Origin: Coemansia sp. RSA 922
Lineage: Eukaryota > Kickxellomycota > Kickxellomycetes > Kickxellales > Kickxellaceae
Reading direction: 5' to 3'
Assembly: GCA_027577415.1 (NCBI GenBank)
Contig: JANBQS010000752.1
Coordinates: forward strand, 1 to 12,540
DNA length: 12,540 bases
This document shows, in pieces, positions 1-8,100 of this stretch. The position numbers and the translations under genes were made by a program. The notes below the pieces were generated by a model. It was not told where the DNA came from and ran no database searches. It saw only the letters and a list, made by a program, of their open reading frames with translations. The stretch's first letter is position 1, and every line of letters begins with the position of its first letter.

Positions 1-71
1 CTAAAGATCTCGGCGAGACGAGGGCTCTCAACACCCCAGGGGATAGAACCAACAAAGACCTTGCACGTCAT
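1..71 (-). CDS. RRM-domain RNA-binding protein, N-terminal fragment
   Basis: Reading leftward from an ATG at 71-69, 23 codons stay open to the window edge. They read MTCKVFVGSIPWGVESPRLA followed by EIF. KVFVGSIPW matches the beta-1/RNP2 core of an RNA recognition motif (pattern K-[VL]-[FY]-V-G-x-[IL]-x-[WF]). The following VESPRLAEIF fits the first helix that leads toward RNP1. RRMs bind single-stranded RNA, so a role in RNA processing or translation is likely, but the fragment is too short to name the protein. The RRM starts at residue 3-4, almost at the N-terminus, so this would be an RRM-first protein. No in-frame ATG was found in the ~60 nt upstream, and the leader is strongly CT-rich on the coding strand. 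The gene is divergent from ras. The domain call is reasonably secure for so short a stretch. The exact start is inferred, because an upstream exon cannot be excluded. Confidence 0.62.
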   Translation of the reverse strand, partial: MTCKVFVGSIPWGVESPRLAEIF

Positions 72-836
72 GACTAATAAAGAAAGAACCTTGAAAGAGA
101 AAAGAGAAAGAGAGAAAAAGAGGAGCCTATAGAGAGGAAAAAAGAAGAAGAAAAAAGAGAGCCTGGGATGAGAAAGGGAAAAAAAGGGAGAAGCAGTTTG
201 CATTTATCAACGTCTTCGTCGTCTCTGGCACACACACTACACAATTGCAGCAACGGTGGACGTTTTTTTTTTTTCCTCCCTCCCTCAATTTTCTCATGTA
301 CAAGCCGTGTATGAAAAAGAAAAAGAAAAAAATTTGCTTAGCACACGCGCCACGCTCCCATTGGCTCTGACTTGTTACTAGTGTAGATTTGATTCGCTCT
401 GATTATGATCTTGTGGCTGAGCTGTTGTTTCATGCGAGTCGGCTTTTTTGGGGGAAGGGGGGAAAAACTGAGCCGCTCATCCACCACCTGCCGACTCTTG
501 TGTTGACATAAAAAAAAAAAGAGTCCGAAAAGAAGCACAGGGGAAAGTGTGTAATTAAGGCGTACCGCGCTTCTTTCTCTAACCCTTTCTTTCATTTATT
601 TATATTTTCTACTGGCTGACTCTATAACTTACTTCTAATATTCTGTGTGGCTTGTACTTTAGTCACTATTATTTCTTTCTTTTTTTTCATAAAGTAATTA
701 CATCACATCCTTTTTTTTTTGACTAGGTCATTTTAAAGGTACGAGTCATAAATACAACGCGGGGAGGGGAGGATGTTTCTGACATAAAGGCAGTTAAACT
801 AAACAACTCTTTTTTTATTATTATTGTGGATAGTCA
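72..836. promoter_or_regulatory. Divergent intergenic region between RRM gene and ras
   Basis: No convincing gene lies in these 765 bp. On the side next to the RRM gene (about 85-190) the plus strand is almost pure purine (GAAA/AGAG runs), so that gene's leader is polypyrimidine. A T12 run lies at 263-274, followed by CCTCCCTCCCTC. A CCAAT box is present in reverse orientation as ATTGG at 360-364. A TATA-like CATAAATAC lies at 747-755, about 82 bp before the ras ATG. The ras leader ends in TTTTTTTATTATTATTG. Short pyrimidine tracts and T runs are common in fungal promoters and leaders. Which element serves which gene is inferred. Confidence 0.45.
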
Positions 837-1672
837 ATGTCGGGGAATCAGCTTATTCGCGAGTACAAGCTCGTGGTAGTCGGTGGTGGTGGTGTAGGCA
901 AGTCAGCGCTTACAATCCAGTTCATCCAGTCGCACTTTGTTGACGAATACGACCCTACTATTGAAGACTCTTACCGCAAGCAGTGCACGATTGACAACGA
1001 AACGGCAATGCTGGACGTGCTAGATACAGCCGGACAGGAAGAGTACAGGTACGTTGTTATTGTGATAAAAAAAGGGCCAATGCAGATCATAAACGAGCTC
1101 AGCCAACAACTTGCGTGTCTGTTTTTTCTTCCTTGTGTCCACAGACATGCAGATCTTCAGATAGCTCCTTTTGTTGTTTACACACGCCGATCCTCTCCGC
1201 AAGCTAATAATCCCCCCTTGTTATTGTTTGGCTGCTGCTTTTATTATATTGTAGCGCGATGCGAGAGCAATACATGCGTACAGGCGAAGGATTCTTGCTT
1301 GTGTACAGCATTACGTCTCGGAACTCTTTCGAAGAGATGCCTACGTTCCAGCAGCAGATCTTGCGGGTCAAGGACCGCGACTATTTCCCAATGATCGTGT
1401 GTGGTAACAAGTCTGATTTGGAGCATGAGAGGCAGGTGTCGTCGGTTGAGGGACAGGATATCGCACGGGACTTTGGATGCCCGTTCCTTGAGACGTCAGC
1501 CAAGACCAAGACCAATGTCGAGGATGCGTTTTATACCCTGGTACGCGAGATTCGTCGCTACAATAAGGAGTTTGCCTCTATGCCTTCCGCCAAGGCTGGC
1601 CAGGGCGGTGCTCATGGCGGGTCTGGCGCCCCCGACGAGGCTGGCACTGGCTGTGGGTGCGTTATCTTGTAG
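837..1672 (+). CDS. ras1: Ras-family small GTPase (two exons, 209 aa)
   Basis: The CDS is join(837..1048, 1255..1672). The protein is a membrane-bound GTP/GDP switch, in fungi usually upstream of adenylate cyclase or MAPK signalling. Visible motifs are the P-loop GGGGVGKS (residues 16-23), switch [10 protein letters not shown] (38-46), DTAGQEEY (63-70) joined across the intron to [18 protein letters not shown] (122-125) and ETSAK (150-154). A short hypervariable tail rich in Gly/Ala ends in GCGCVIL. Cys206 is the CAAX cysteine, and Cys204 is a plausible palmitoylation site. The final Leu predicts geranylgeranylation rather than farnesylation. Residues at human positions 12, 13 and 61 are wild-type Gly, Gly and Gln, so the gene encodes a regulated GTPase. 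The N-terminus is six residues longer than human Ras. The ATG at 837 is the first in frame before the conserved EYKLVVVG. Assignment to Ras proper (not Rap, Rheb or Rho) is firm; the paralogue number is not knowable here. Confidence 0.96.
1049..1254 (+). other. Spliceosomal intron in ras (206 nt)
   Basis: The donor is GTACGT after GAGTACAG, and the acceptor is TATTGTAG before CGCGATG. Removing it joins AG to C and restores the invariant Ras string [11 protein letters not shown], which fixes both ends to the base. A branch-point-like GCTAATA lies at 1203-1209, about 47 nt before the acceptor. Reading through the intron would destroy switch II and the rest of the G domain. A second possible acceptor (CCACAG near 1144) would not restore the Ras frame. 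Confidence 0.95.
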
Positions 1673-1859
1673 TGTGTTCTTTTTCTCTTCTTTCCATAAT
1701 TGACTCTTATATTTTCTCCTCTATTATTGTATCGCATTCGATCCGGATCAACTACGCACAGATCAGCTCACATATCCTTTGATAGATTTTATTTATTGAA
1801 TTGGGTCTTTCATCTCTGTTATTTTTATTTATTTATTTATTATATTTTTTTCTCACTCG
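1673..1859 (+). other. Short tandem gap between ras and COG6
   Basis: These 187 bp must hold both the ras 3' end and the COG6 promoter and leader. The stretch is AT-rich with a run of ATTT units around 1822-1845 directly before TTTTTCTCACTCG-ATG. No canonical AATAAA or clear TATA is evident. Both genes are on the plus strand, so transcriptional interference or a very compact promoter is likely. That is inferred from spacing only. Confidence 0.5.
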
Positions 1860-3794
1860 ATGGTTTCCGCTAATTCAGTTGTTGTTGCTGTCGCTGATAA
1901 GCGCGCACCGGGTATGCTTGGACGACGGGCGCAGCAGATAGTACAGCAGCCACTGGACGGCCCCGAAGTGCGGTCTGCATTGGAGGCCCTTGCGTCGTGC
2001 TACAATGCCCCGAGCGACTCTACTGGTGTTGACTCGGACCTCAATGGCCTTGCTAGGCACCGTGACGTGCGAGGTGATATGCAGGCAAGAGGGTCGCAGA
2101 TGGACGCAGAATTTGTACTGGCGCTGGGAGCTGTCGAGGCGGCGTTTGCAGGATTAGAGCGCAGCGTCGACGAGCTGGACGGGCAGTGCTCAGCCTTGCG
2201 CACTCAGGTCAACGCTGCACTAAGGACCACGGCTGCGGCGGCAGAGCAGGCGGGCGCTTTGGCTGACGAGCGGCGCGAGCTGTCGACGCGGCTCTCTTTG
2301 GCGTCGGACTTCCTGTCGCGGTTCTCGCTGGCTGAGTCTGACGCTGAGCGGCTCAGCGGCTCGGTGGTCGACTCGGCGTATTTTGCGGCATTGGATCGCG
2401 TGGCGGCGACTCGCGCCGAGTGCCAGAAGCTGCTGGGCGTGGGGACGCAGACGGCGGCTCACGAGCTGATGCGCGAGCTGAGTGCTCAGGAAGACGCGGC
2501 GTATGCGGCGCTGCTGAGGTGGGTGATGGCCAAGGCTCGCGACTTGGCCAGCGACTCGGCGCCGGTCGAGCCTCAGCTGCGTCACGCACTACGGCGCCTG
2601 CACGCCCACCCGGCGCTGCTGGACGCTGCGGCGGCGGAAATTGCCCGGGCAAGGCGCGAGGCTGTTGGCCGCTCGTTTGTCGCTGCGCTGGTGCGTGGAG
2701 GAGCAGGCGGCACTCCGCGCCCAATCGACGCGCATGCCGGCGATGCCCCGCGCTATGTTGGAGACATGCTTGCGTGGGCCCATCAGGCTTGCGCCGAGGA
2801 AGGCGAGCTTCTTGATGCCCTGCAGGGTCCTCCTGTCCAGGGTCTGCCGGTCCAGGGCCAGGCGGACCGCGGGCTGCTGGCTGTGGCGCTTGAGGCGGTG
2901 GCGCGGCCGCTCGAGCTGCGCGTTGCTCAGGCTGTTGCTGAGACGCGCGCTCCTGCCGTTCTGTTCCGCATCGACAGCCTGCTGTCCTTTTACGCGACGC
3001 TGTTCGCTGCTGTGCGCCTGCCTGCCGACTCGGCGTTTATGGCCACTGTGCATGGGCTGTGTTCCTCGGCGCATGCGCGCTTGCTGTCGGCGCTGGATGC
3101 GCTGTTGCTGGATGCAGTTGCTGCTGCTTTTGACCGCGTGCCGCCGACTCTGGATGCACCACCGCCGCTGGCTGCATTATTGGCAGTGGTTGACGATATT
3201 TTGCGCCTGCACGAGGATTCGATCGACCAGCTCTCGGAGCCACAGTCTGCTGTTGGCGGGGCTCCTGTTGCTGACCACATTGCCCGCATGTTGGATCGGC
3301 TGCGTACTGAGGCGCACGCTGCTGCTGCCGATGACACTGCGTTGCGTGCCTATGAGCGTACTATTTTCGAACTGAATGTCTTGGCGCCACTGCTCGACCA
3401 CGCCGTGCCGTTTGCTAGCCTCGCTTGCTGGCACTCTGCGCAAGAAGCTAGTCACACGCATTTGGCGGATACTCTATGTCGGCAGTTGGTGCAGCTGGTC
3501 AAGGAAAAATCGCACTTGCCGTTTGAGGACGCCGAAATCCAGGCAGATACCTTGGTTGATTGCTTGGCTCGCTTCAATCACTGCCTTATGAGCGCGTCGG
3601 ACCTAGATGTCGCTCGCCTTGTAGCGCGTCTTGCTGACCATGCCTTGGCGCGCACTATTGCTCACCGCGTTACACAAATGTTTGTTGAAGAGTATGCCCA
3701 ACTCTACGCTCGTATCAGCTCGCTTGACGAGTCTAAATCGCCTGCTGTCACGGCATTGCTGCTTATGCCAGATACTGTAGCAACACTATTGTAA
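1860..3794 (+). CDS. COG6: Conserved oligomeric Golgi complex subunit 6
   Basis: This is an intronless 644-aa frame, close to the ~657-aa human COG6. COG6 belongs to lobe B of the COG tether, which captures vesicles for retrograde traffic within the Golgi and so maintains glycosylation enzymes. The family signature is in the N-terminal third: an RGD-containing segment at residues 71-73 (family pattern LRGDIE), then a long heptad-like coiled coil (about 84-148), then ASDFLSRFSL (148-157), which matches the family's A-x-x-FLxxFxL block. The rest is helical and very Ala/Leu-rich, as expected of a CATCHR-type rod. A small low-complexity insert with a repeated PVQG (about 322-335) interrupts the middle. 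Codons are strongly G/C-ending. The start at 1860 is the first ATG. MVSANSVVVAVADKRAPG is poorly conserved, and the nearby Met19 is an alternative start. The gene is convergent with the secreted-protein gene. Confidence 0.85.
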   Translation: MVSANSVVVAVADKRAPGMLGRRAQQIVQQPLDGPEVRSALEALASCYNAPSDSTGVDSDLNGLARHRDVRGDMQARGSQMDAEFVLALGAVEAAFAGLERSVDELDGQCSALRTQVNAALRTTAAAAEQAGALADERRELSTRLSLASDFLSRFSLAESDAERLSGSVVDSAYFAALDRVAATRAECQKLLGVGTQTAAHELMRELSAQEDAAYAALLRWVMAKARDLASDSAPVEPQLRHALRRLHAHPALLDAAAAEIARARREAVGRSFVAALVRGGAGGTPRPIDAHAGDAPRYVGDMLAWAHQACAEEGELLDALQGPPVQGLPVQGQADRGLLAVALEAVARPLELRVAQAVAETRAPAVLFRIDSLLSFYATLFAAVRLPADSAFMATVHGLCSSAHARLLSALDALLLDAVAAAFDRVPPTLDAPPPLAALLAVVDDILRLHEDSIDQLSEPQSAVGGAPVADHIARMLDRLRTEAHAAAADDTALRAYERTIFELNVLAPLLDHAVPFASLACWHSAQEASHTHLADTLCRQLVQLVKEKSHLPFEDAEIQADTLVDCLARFNHCLMSASDLDVARLVARLADHALARTIAHRVTQMFVEEYAQLYARISSLDESKSPAVTALLLMPDTVATLL

Positions 3795-3994
3795 TAATGA
3801 TTTTTTAACATGTGTATATTGAGATTTAGATGATGTTTAATCATTACTCTTGAAATAAAAAATAAAAAAGAAGAATTAAGAAATGAAAGCTATTCTTTGC
3901 TCTTCAGTCAATTGGCAAAAATGGCTAAAAACTTGGATAGTCCTCGGCAGAGTAGTAGGCGGCGACCTTTTTTTGCCAATAAAATGGTGTGGTC
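3795..3994 (+). terminator. COG6 3' region with poly(A)-type signals
   Basis: The stop codon TAA is followed at once by another TAA-containing context. Two overlapping AATAAA hexamers lie at 3854-3859 and 3861-3866, about 60-70 nt past the stop, inside an A-rich run. These are good polyadenylation candidates for COG6. The right part (about 3922-3994) is not neutral spacer: read on the minus strand it resembles the end of the 147-bp repeat unit of the neighbouring secreted-protein gene (see findings). Confidence 0.55.
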
Positions 3995-4303
3995 CTACAC
4001 ATATTCGATGGCTGACTGGAACGAAGTCGGCTCAGGAATAGCGCTCAGTGTCACAGTGCTGTACACTTGCGTGTCAAAGCTGTCAGAATAGTCACGACGG
4101 AGTAGCGAGGGGCGGACCACACCAATAACATTGTTGTCACCCACATATACAATGTCTGGCTGGAACGAATAATTCGGCTCGGGAATAGCGCTCAATGTCA
4201 CAGTGCTATACACTTCCGTGTCAGAGCCGATGGTGCTCACAGGTATAGCTGATGCCGATGCCAGCGCTGCCAGTGCAAGTACGGAAAGAATCGCAAGCTT
4301 CAT
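3995..4303 (-). CDS. Small secreted repeat protein (102 aa)
   Basis: I do not recognise the family. Residues 1-19 (MKLAILSVLALAALASASA) form a textbook signal peptide: Lys2, a hydrophobic core and an A-S-A cleavage site, leaving a mature protein of about 83 aa. The mature part is a tandem duplication: VYSTVTLSAIPEP occurs at 31-43 and again at 80-92, each followed by a SFQ...(I)xYV segment. The period is exactly 49 codons (147 bp). A dibasic LLRR at 67-70 lies between the two units and fits a Kex2/furin-type cleavage site. If it is used, it would release a C-terminal peptide of about 32 aa. There is no cysteine, so this is not a disulfide-rich effector or hydrophobin. The gene is single-exon, starts at the only suitable ATG and is convergent with COG6. 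A cell-wall or extracellular role is possible, as is a processed peptide, but neither is shown. That it is a real gene is supported by the signal peptide, the conserved duplication and an upstream TATA box. Confidence 0.72.
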   Translation of the reverse strand: MKLAILSVLALAALASASAIPVSTIGSDTEVYSTVTLSAIPEPNYSFQPDIVYVGDNNVIGVVRPSLLRRDYSDSFDTQVYSTVTLSAIPEPTSFQSAIEYV

Positions 4304-4350
4304 GGTGATAAAAAAAAGAAGAGTTTAAAGTGTCAGTAGTTGTAAGATAT

Positions 4351-4376
4351 GTGTGTGTGTGTGTGTGTGTGTGTGT
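4351..4376. repeat. (GT)13 dinucleotide microsatellite
   Basis: Thirteen uninterrupted GT units lie between the TATA box and the ATG of the minus-strand secreted-protein gene. In that gene's transcript or start region it reads as (CA)13. It is likely length-polymorphic between strains and could tune expression through spacing; the effect is inferred. Confidence 0.95.
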
Positions 4377-4420
4377 TGTACTGAAACGAGAGAGACAGTT
4401 CTTCTTCTTTTCCTTCTCTC

Positions 4421-4428
4421 TTTTTATA
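4421..4428 (-). promoter_or_regulatory. TATA box of the secreted-protein gene
   Basis: On the minus strand this reads TATAAAAA, preceded by GCG. It is 118 bp upstream of the ATG at 4303, which leaves room for a start site and a leader of about 60-90 nt containing the CA repeat and pyrimidine tracts. TATA boxes are typical of inducible genes. Confidence 0.55.
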
Positions 4429-4456
4429 CGCAAAATCTGACCAAACCGGACAAGAC

Positions 4457-4469
4457 AGAACGTGGTTCT
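4457..4469. promoter_or_regulatory. Palindromic site AGAAC-GTG-GTTCT, copy 1
   Basis: Two perfect 5-bp inverted arms (AGAAC/GTTCT) flank a 3-bp centre inside repeat copy 1. The geometry is that of a dimeric transcription-factor site. The identical 13-mer recurs at 4678-4690 in copy 3. In copy 2 (4566-4578) one arm carries a substitution (AGAGC). The binding protein is unknown. Confidence 0.45.
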
Positions 4470-4677
4470 TCTATTATTATATTTCTTGGCAAGATGCAGC
4501 TCAAAAGGTGCTTTTGAGAATCGCGTGTGCATCTTTACAACCAAATCTGCCCAACTAGACTAGACAGAGCGTAGTTCTTCCATAAATAATTCTCTTATTA
4601 GGATGGAGCTAAAGGGTTCTTTTTGCGAATCGCGTGTACTTTGTTTTTACAGCCAAATCTGCCCAACTGGACATGGC

Positions 4678-4690
4678 AGAACGTGGTTCT
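4678..4690. promoter_or_regulatory. Palindromic site AGAAC-GTG-GTTCT, copy 3
   Basis: This is identical in all 13 bases to the site in repeat copy 1 although the surrounding repeat sequence has diverged. That hints at selective retention. It may act on the secreted-protein gene to the left, on the helicase gene to the right, or on both. Confidence 0.4.
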
Positions 4691-4864
4691 TCTATTAATA
4701 TATAATTTTTTTCTTCTTTTTGCCAAGATTGAGCTAAAGGGTGCTTTTGTATACATCTATTTTCAGTCAACAATTTCAAAGTGTTTCTAGCGGATATATC
4801 TTTCCAGAATGCTTTCTTTTTGCCATTTAGCGTGTCGCATAGTGTCTATTTTAATGCGCATGAG

Positions 4865-4918
4865 CCAATAGCTTTTTGGCTCCGTTAATCCAATGGTCCT
4901 TACCTCCGTTAATCCAAT
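4865..4918 (+). promoter_or_regulatory. Cluster of three CCAAT boxes upstream of the helicase gene
   Basis: CCAAT occurs at 4865-4869, 4890-4894 and 4914-4918. The last two lie in a perfect 15-bp direct repeat, CTCCGTTAATCCAAT (4880-4894 and 4904-4918, 24 bp apart, about one helical turn multiple). CCAAT is bound by the heterotrimeric HAP/NF-Y factor in fungi. The cluster is 234-287 bp upstream of the helicase ATG at 5152, a normal promoter distance. The remaining sequence (4919-5151) is unremarkable apart from CTCGCTTTAG occurring twice, at 4926-4935 and 4998-5007. Confidence 0.5.
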
Positions 4919-5151
4919 CAAAACACTCGCTTTAGGCATGACAACTCGCGGCTCGACACTTGGGTGGCTTGATCGAGTAGTTCGAATAGAAAGTCAGCTC
5001 GCTTTAGAGCCTACACAGCTTTTCTTCAGTGAGTTTGCATTTTCTCTGTTTACGATTTCTTAAAAGCTGCATTAATTTATATTACTATTATCGTCAATTT
5101 CACTTTCAAGTTTTTTGGCCGCGTCAACTGCGACTCTATTTATTGAGTGCT

Positions 5152-8100
5152 ATGATTGACGGCGTACACACACTCAACAGGGAGTCCAACTCTCCCGACT
5201 TATTGGCTCTTGGTAAGCCCCGACATAGCAGACAGTGGACTTGACTAGAGTTGTCATTTGCCAATTGACTCCTCTGCATTGCACTAAAGACAACAAACAT
5301 GGTGTTTACATATCTTCGATCCTTGTTATTTTTATTGTGTAGCCAGCGTTAGAGACGACCCAAATAATAGCTTGTCAAACTACATGGCTCGCCTTGCAAC
5401 CATTACATACGATGTGATACCACGCCGCGTAACTTTGTACTCGGCGGTATTTGGCTTGGGTCATTTGGATAGCGATACAGAGATGGAACCTGATATCGAA
5501 ATGGCTGAAGTTGACCCCGAAATGGACACAAACCAGGTTGTAGCTCCAGTATCAGCCGAGGTTACCAAGGCTGCTACGCTCGAACCCATGTACATTATCA
5601 CGGACGACAGCAGCGCTTCGGACCCTGAGCAGCTCTTATCTCCTACTGCCAACGCTCGGCAATCACTCGAGAGATTGTCACTTAGATCTCCGCAGCAGAC
5701 ATCTCGGGAGTCGGATCAGGAGTTGCATCAGCCATCGCCAAACCATTTTCCTAGGGATTCACCCGAGCGATTGCCAGAGTCATCGCCTGAGCTGTCGCCC
5801 GAGCCATTGCCTGAACAGATCCCGTCTCCCGCTCAGAAGCGTCGTATTGCGCCTATCTTGATCACCAGCGAACTGCTAGCAACATCCACAGGGAACTTGG
5901 TAGATGACCAGCAGCCCTTTGTACTCATTCCGCCACCAACGCTACCACCATGGGAGGCGCGACAGCAGCTGCGATCGGCATTCGAAGAGTCTCGCTTCTC
6001 GCGGTTTAAGCCTTTCCGGACATTTACGCGGCGACACTTAATAAAGCGCCCCGCAGAAAATCCAGACCGAGTACAGCCGCCTGCCATATCGTCGTCAGGA
6101 GAGTCCTTGGTACCAAAGTTTATCAAAAATGTCGGGGACAGCTTTTGGTTCTGCCGACACGCCAGCTTTACGCAGGACCACATTATCGCGCAGCTGCAAG
6201 CGAAAGACGACGACGACTCACATCAGCAGCAACAACAGCGAGCGACGCTCGACGACGATATGGCTACTATTCAGAGCTGGATGTGGCGGCATCTGAGGCA
6301 CAATGACCGACTCTTGATTGACGACTTTGACGAAGACGAGGAGACGCTGCCTGTGTATGGCGAGTCTGACGACGAGGGCGAGTATTCAGACAGCCTAATG
6401 CTCGAAATCAGCGAGGAGCAGCGAGAGGCGTCAAAGAGGCGGGCCCAGTTGGATACGGTCGAGCGAGAGCGCATCGCCGAAGTGCAGCGCATTATGCAGC
6501 AGCGCCTGGCGTTCTTTTACAGCGAGTGGAAGGACAAAACGCAGCCGAGGATGGAGTTGCGTGCCTGCAGCTTGTGGCGCAGCAACGTGGCCAGCCGCAT
6601 TCGTCTTGAGACGCTTCTGGCCAAGCTTGTCGATGAGCGCTTGCCCAAGATCCAGCGCGCCGTGGTTGACAGTGGCGAGGCGCAAAAGAGAAAAATCATC
6701 AGCCAATGCGAGAGCTTACGCGTCACCGCCGACCAGATCTCAGAGATAAAGTGGCTGCTCGAGCTGACTTCTGGGCCGCAGCCCCTGCCTTTGCGGTCGC
6801 GCCATACGCGTAAACAAAATATTGACCAAGCTCCGGACCGCGGTCCTCGTAGGAATACGCGTAAGCTTATTCGGCCTCAACAGCGCGTTGCCCAACGATA
6901 CTACAGCGCCAGAGCTTCCGCCACGCTTCCTGGTCTCTCCAGTCGTCATAGCCGTCTGGGCCGCCCTGCTGGCCCAGCTAACGGCGACAATGTCGACGAC
7001 AACGACATGAGCGTCGACAGTATGGATGACTTTATCGATGATGACGACGACGACGATGGTGATGTGGCGCCTGTAAGGAGCGTGGGCGATACTGACTTGT
7101 CGACGGCCAGCGAGCGTCTCATCTCATCGGTGCCCTCCTTGGAGGCGGCTGCATTCGCCACAGAGCTAGCGCGTCACTCGCCAGACGCCATGTACTCGGC
7201 CGCCATTAATTACATTCAGCAGATGGCGCAGGGTGTTACGTCGTTCAACACAACGTCCCATTCCGGCTCCGCGCTGTCCCTATCTCCAAATACGGCTTTT
7301 CGAGCATCTTCGTCTCGGGCCTCGGGCCCAGAGCCAACGAAGGCGGTGTCAGCGGGCATTGCATTGCGGGTGTGGGCCGAATTCCAGCATTGGATCCACA
7401 CTGCAAGACCGACGGTTCAAGTGCAATACGCAAGCATCCAAATTCGCGACAAGGCGAAGAAGCAATTGGATCACTTGTTAAATAAGCAGCAAGCAGGCGC
7501 TAGTGTGGAAATATCAATAAAGCCGCCCCAGCGGTGGGTGCCTAAACGATTTGCCGACGTTGCAGCCTCTGTGGTGTCAACTCCCTTGCTGCACATGCGC
7601 GCCAAGGACCGCCCACTACGCCCGCCACCGAGTGCCGACATTGCGCCTCGCTCCTCGCCTGTCTTGATCATCGATGGTCGCCACCTGCCGGAGGTTTTGC
7701 ATGTAATGCACGACAACGGCGTAGCACAACACACTGCCTTTTCCGATTTTTACCGCTGGCGTAGGCGCAACGATGGCACGCAGCGCTCTCCCGCGATGCC
7801 GTCGTCCGAGGACGAGGGGGATGTTGACAAGAGTGCTGACAGGGCCAAAGATGGTCAGAAAAGGCCTCGGAACTTGCACAAGCGTACTCACGATGCGGTG
7901 ATATCCTCTGACGACGACCTTCTTGTCGACAATGGCATTTCTGCAGTTGATATGGGGATTCTGGAAGCGGAGGCGGAGCATGCCGAGCAGGCTGTATTGT
8001 CTTCCCAGTTCAAGCCGCCTGTCACGCCAGTGACGCCGGCAAGGAACAGACGGCGTAATATTCGCCCGATTCGCGAAGAGGACGCCGAGGTGCTGGAGAC

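Larger units (their letters stand above)
4431..4766. repeat. Three diverged ~111-bp tandem repeats upstream of the secreted-protein gene
   Basis: Copies begin at about 4431, 4542 and 4653, with anchor-to-anchor spacing of 110 and 112 bp. Shared blocks in order are CAAATCTGCCCAACTGGAC (or close variants), GACAGAACGTGGTTCTTC, a T/A-rich spacer, GAGCTAAAGGGTGCTTTT and GCGAATCGCGTGT (lost in copy 3). The array ends next to the TATA box on its left and lies about 385 bp from the helicase start on its right. It is non-coding in all frames. The position suggests duplicated upstream activating elements, which is an inference. Confidence 0.85.

Noticed and set aside
338..595. 85-aa minus-strand ORF in the ras upstream region
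   Set aside because: It is low complexity (PLPPKK, FLFFFL from homopolymers), has no domain or signal and sits in an AT/poly-T-rich promoter region; best read as chance.
882..905. Gly at the position of human Ras Ala11, giving four glycines in the P-loop
   Set aside because: GGGGVGKS is the normal form in fungal Ras; positions 12 and 13 remain Gly, so it is not an activating change.
2641..3375. 244-aa plus-strand ORF, and several minus-strand ORFs within COG6
   Set aside because: They are shadows of the GC-rich COG6 frame. Their composition is Arg/Cys/Leu-skewed as expected of an out-of-frame reading, with no recognisable motifs.
3897..4091. 64-aa plus-strand ORF overlapping the secreted-protein gene
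   Set aside because: It is antisense to the signal-peptide gene, has no independent support and overlaps its repeat.
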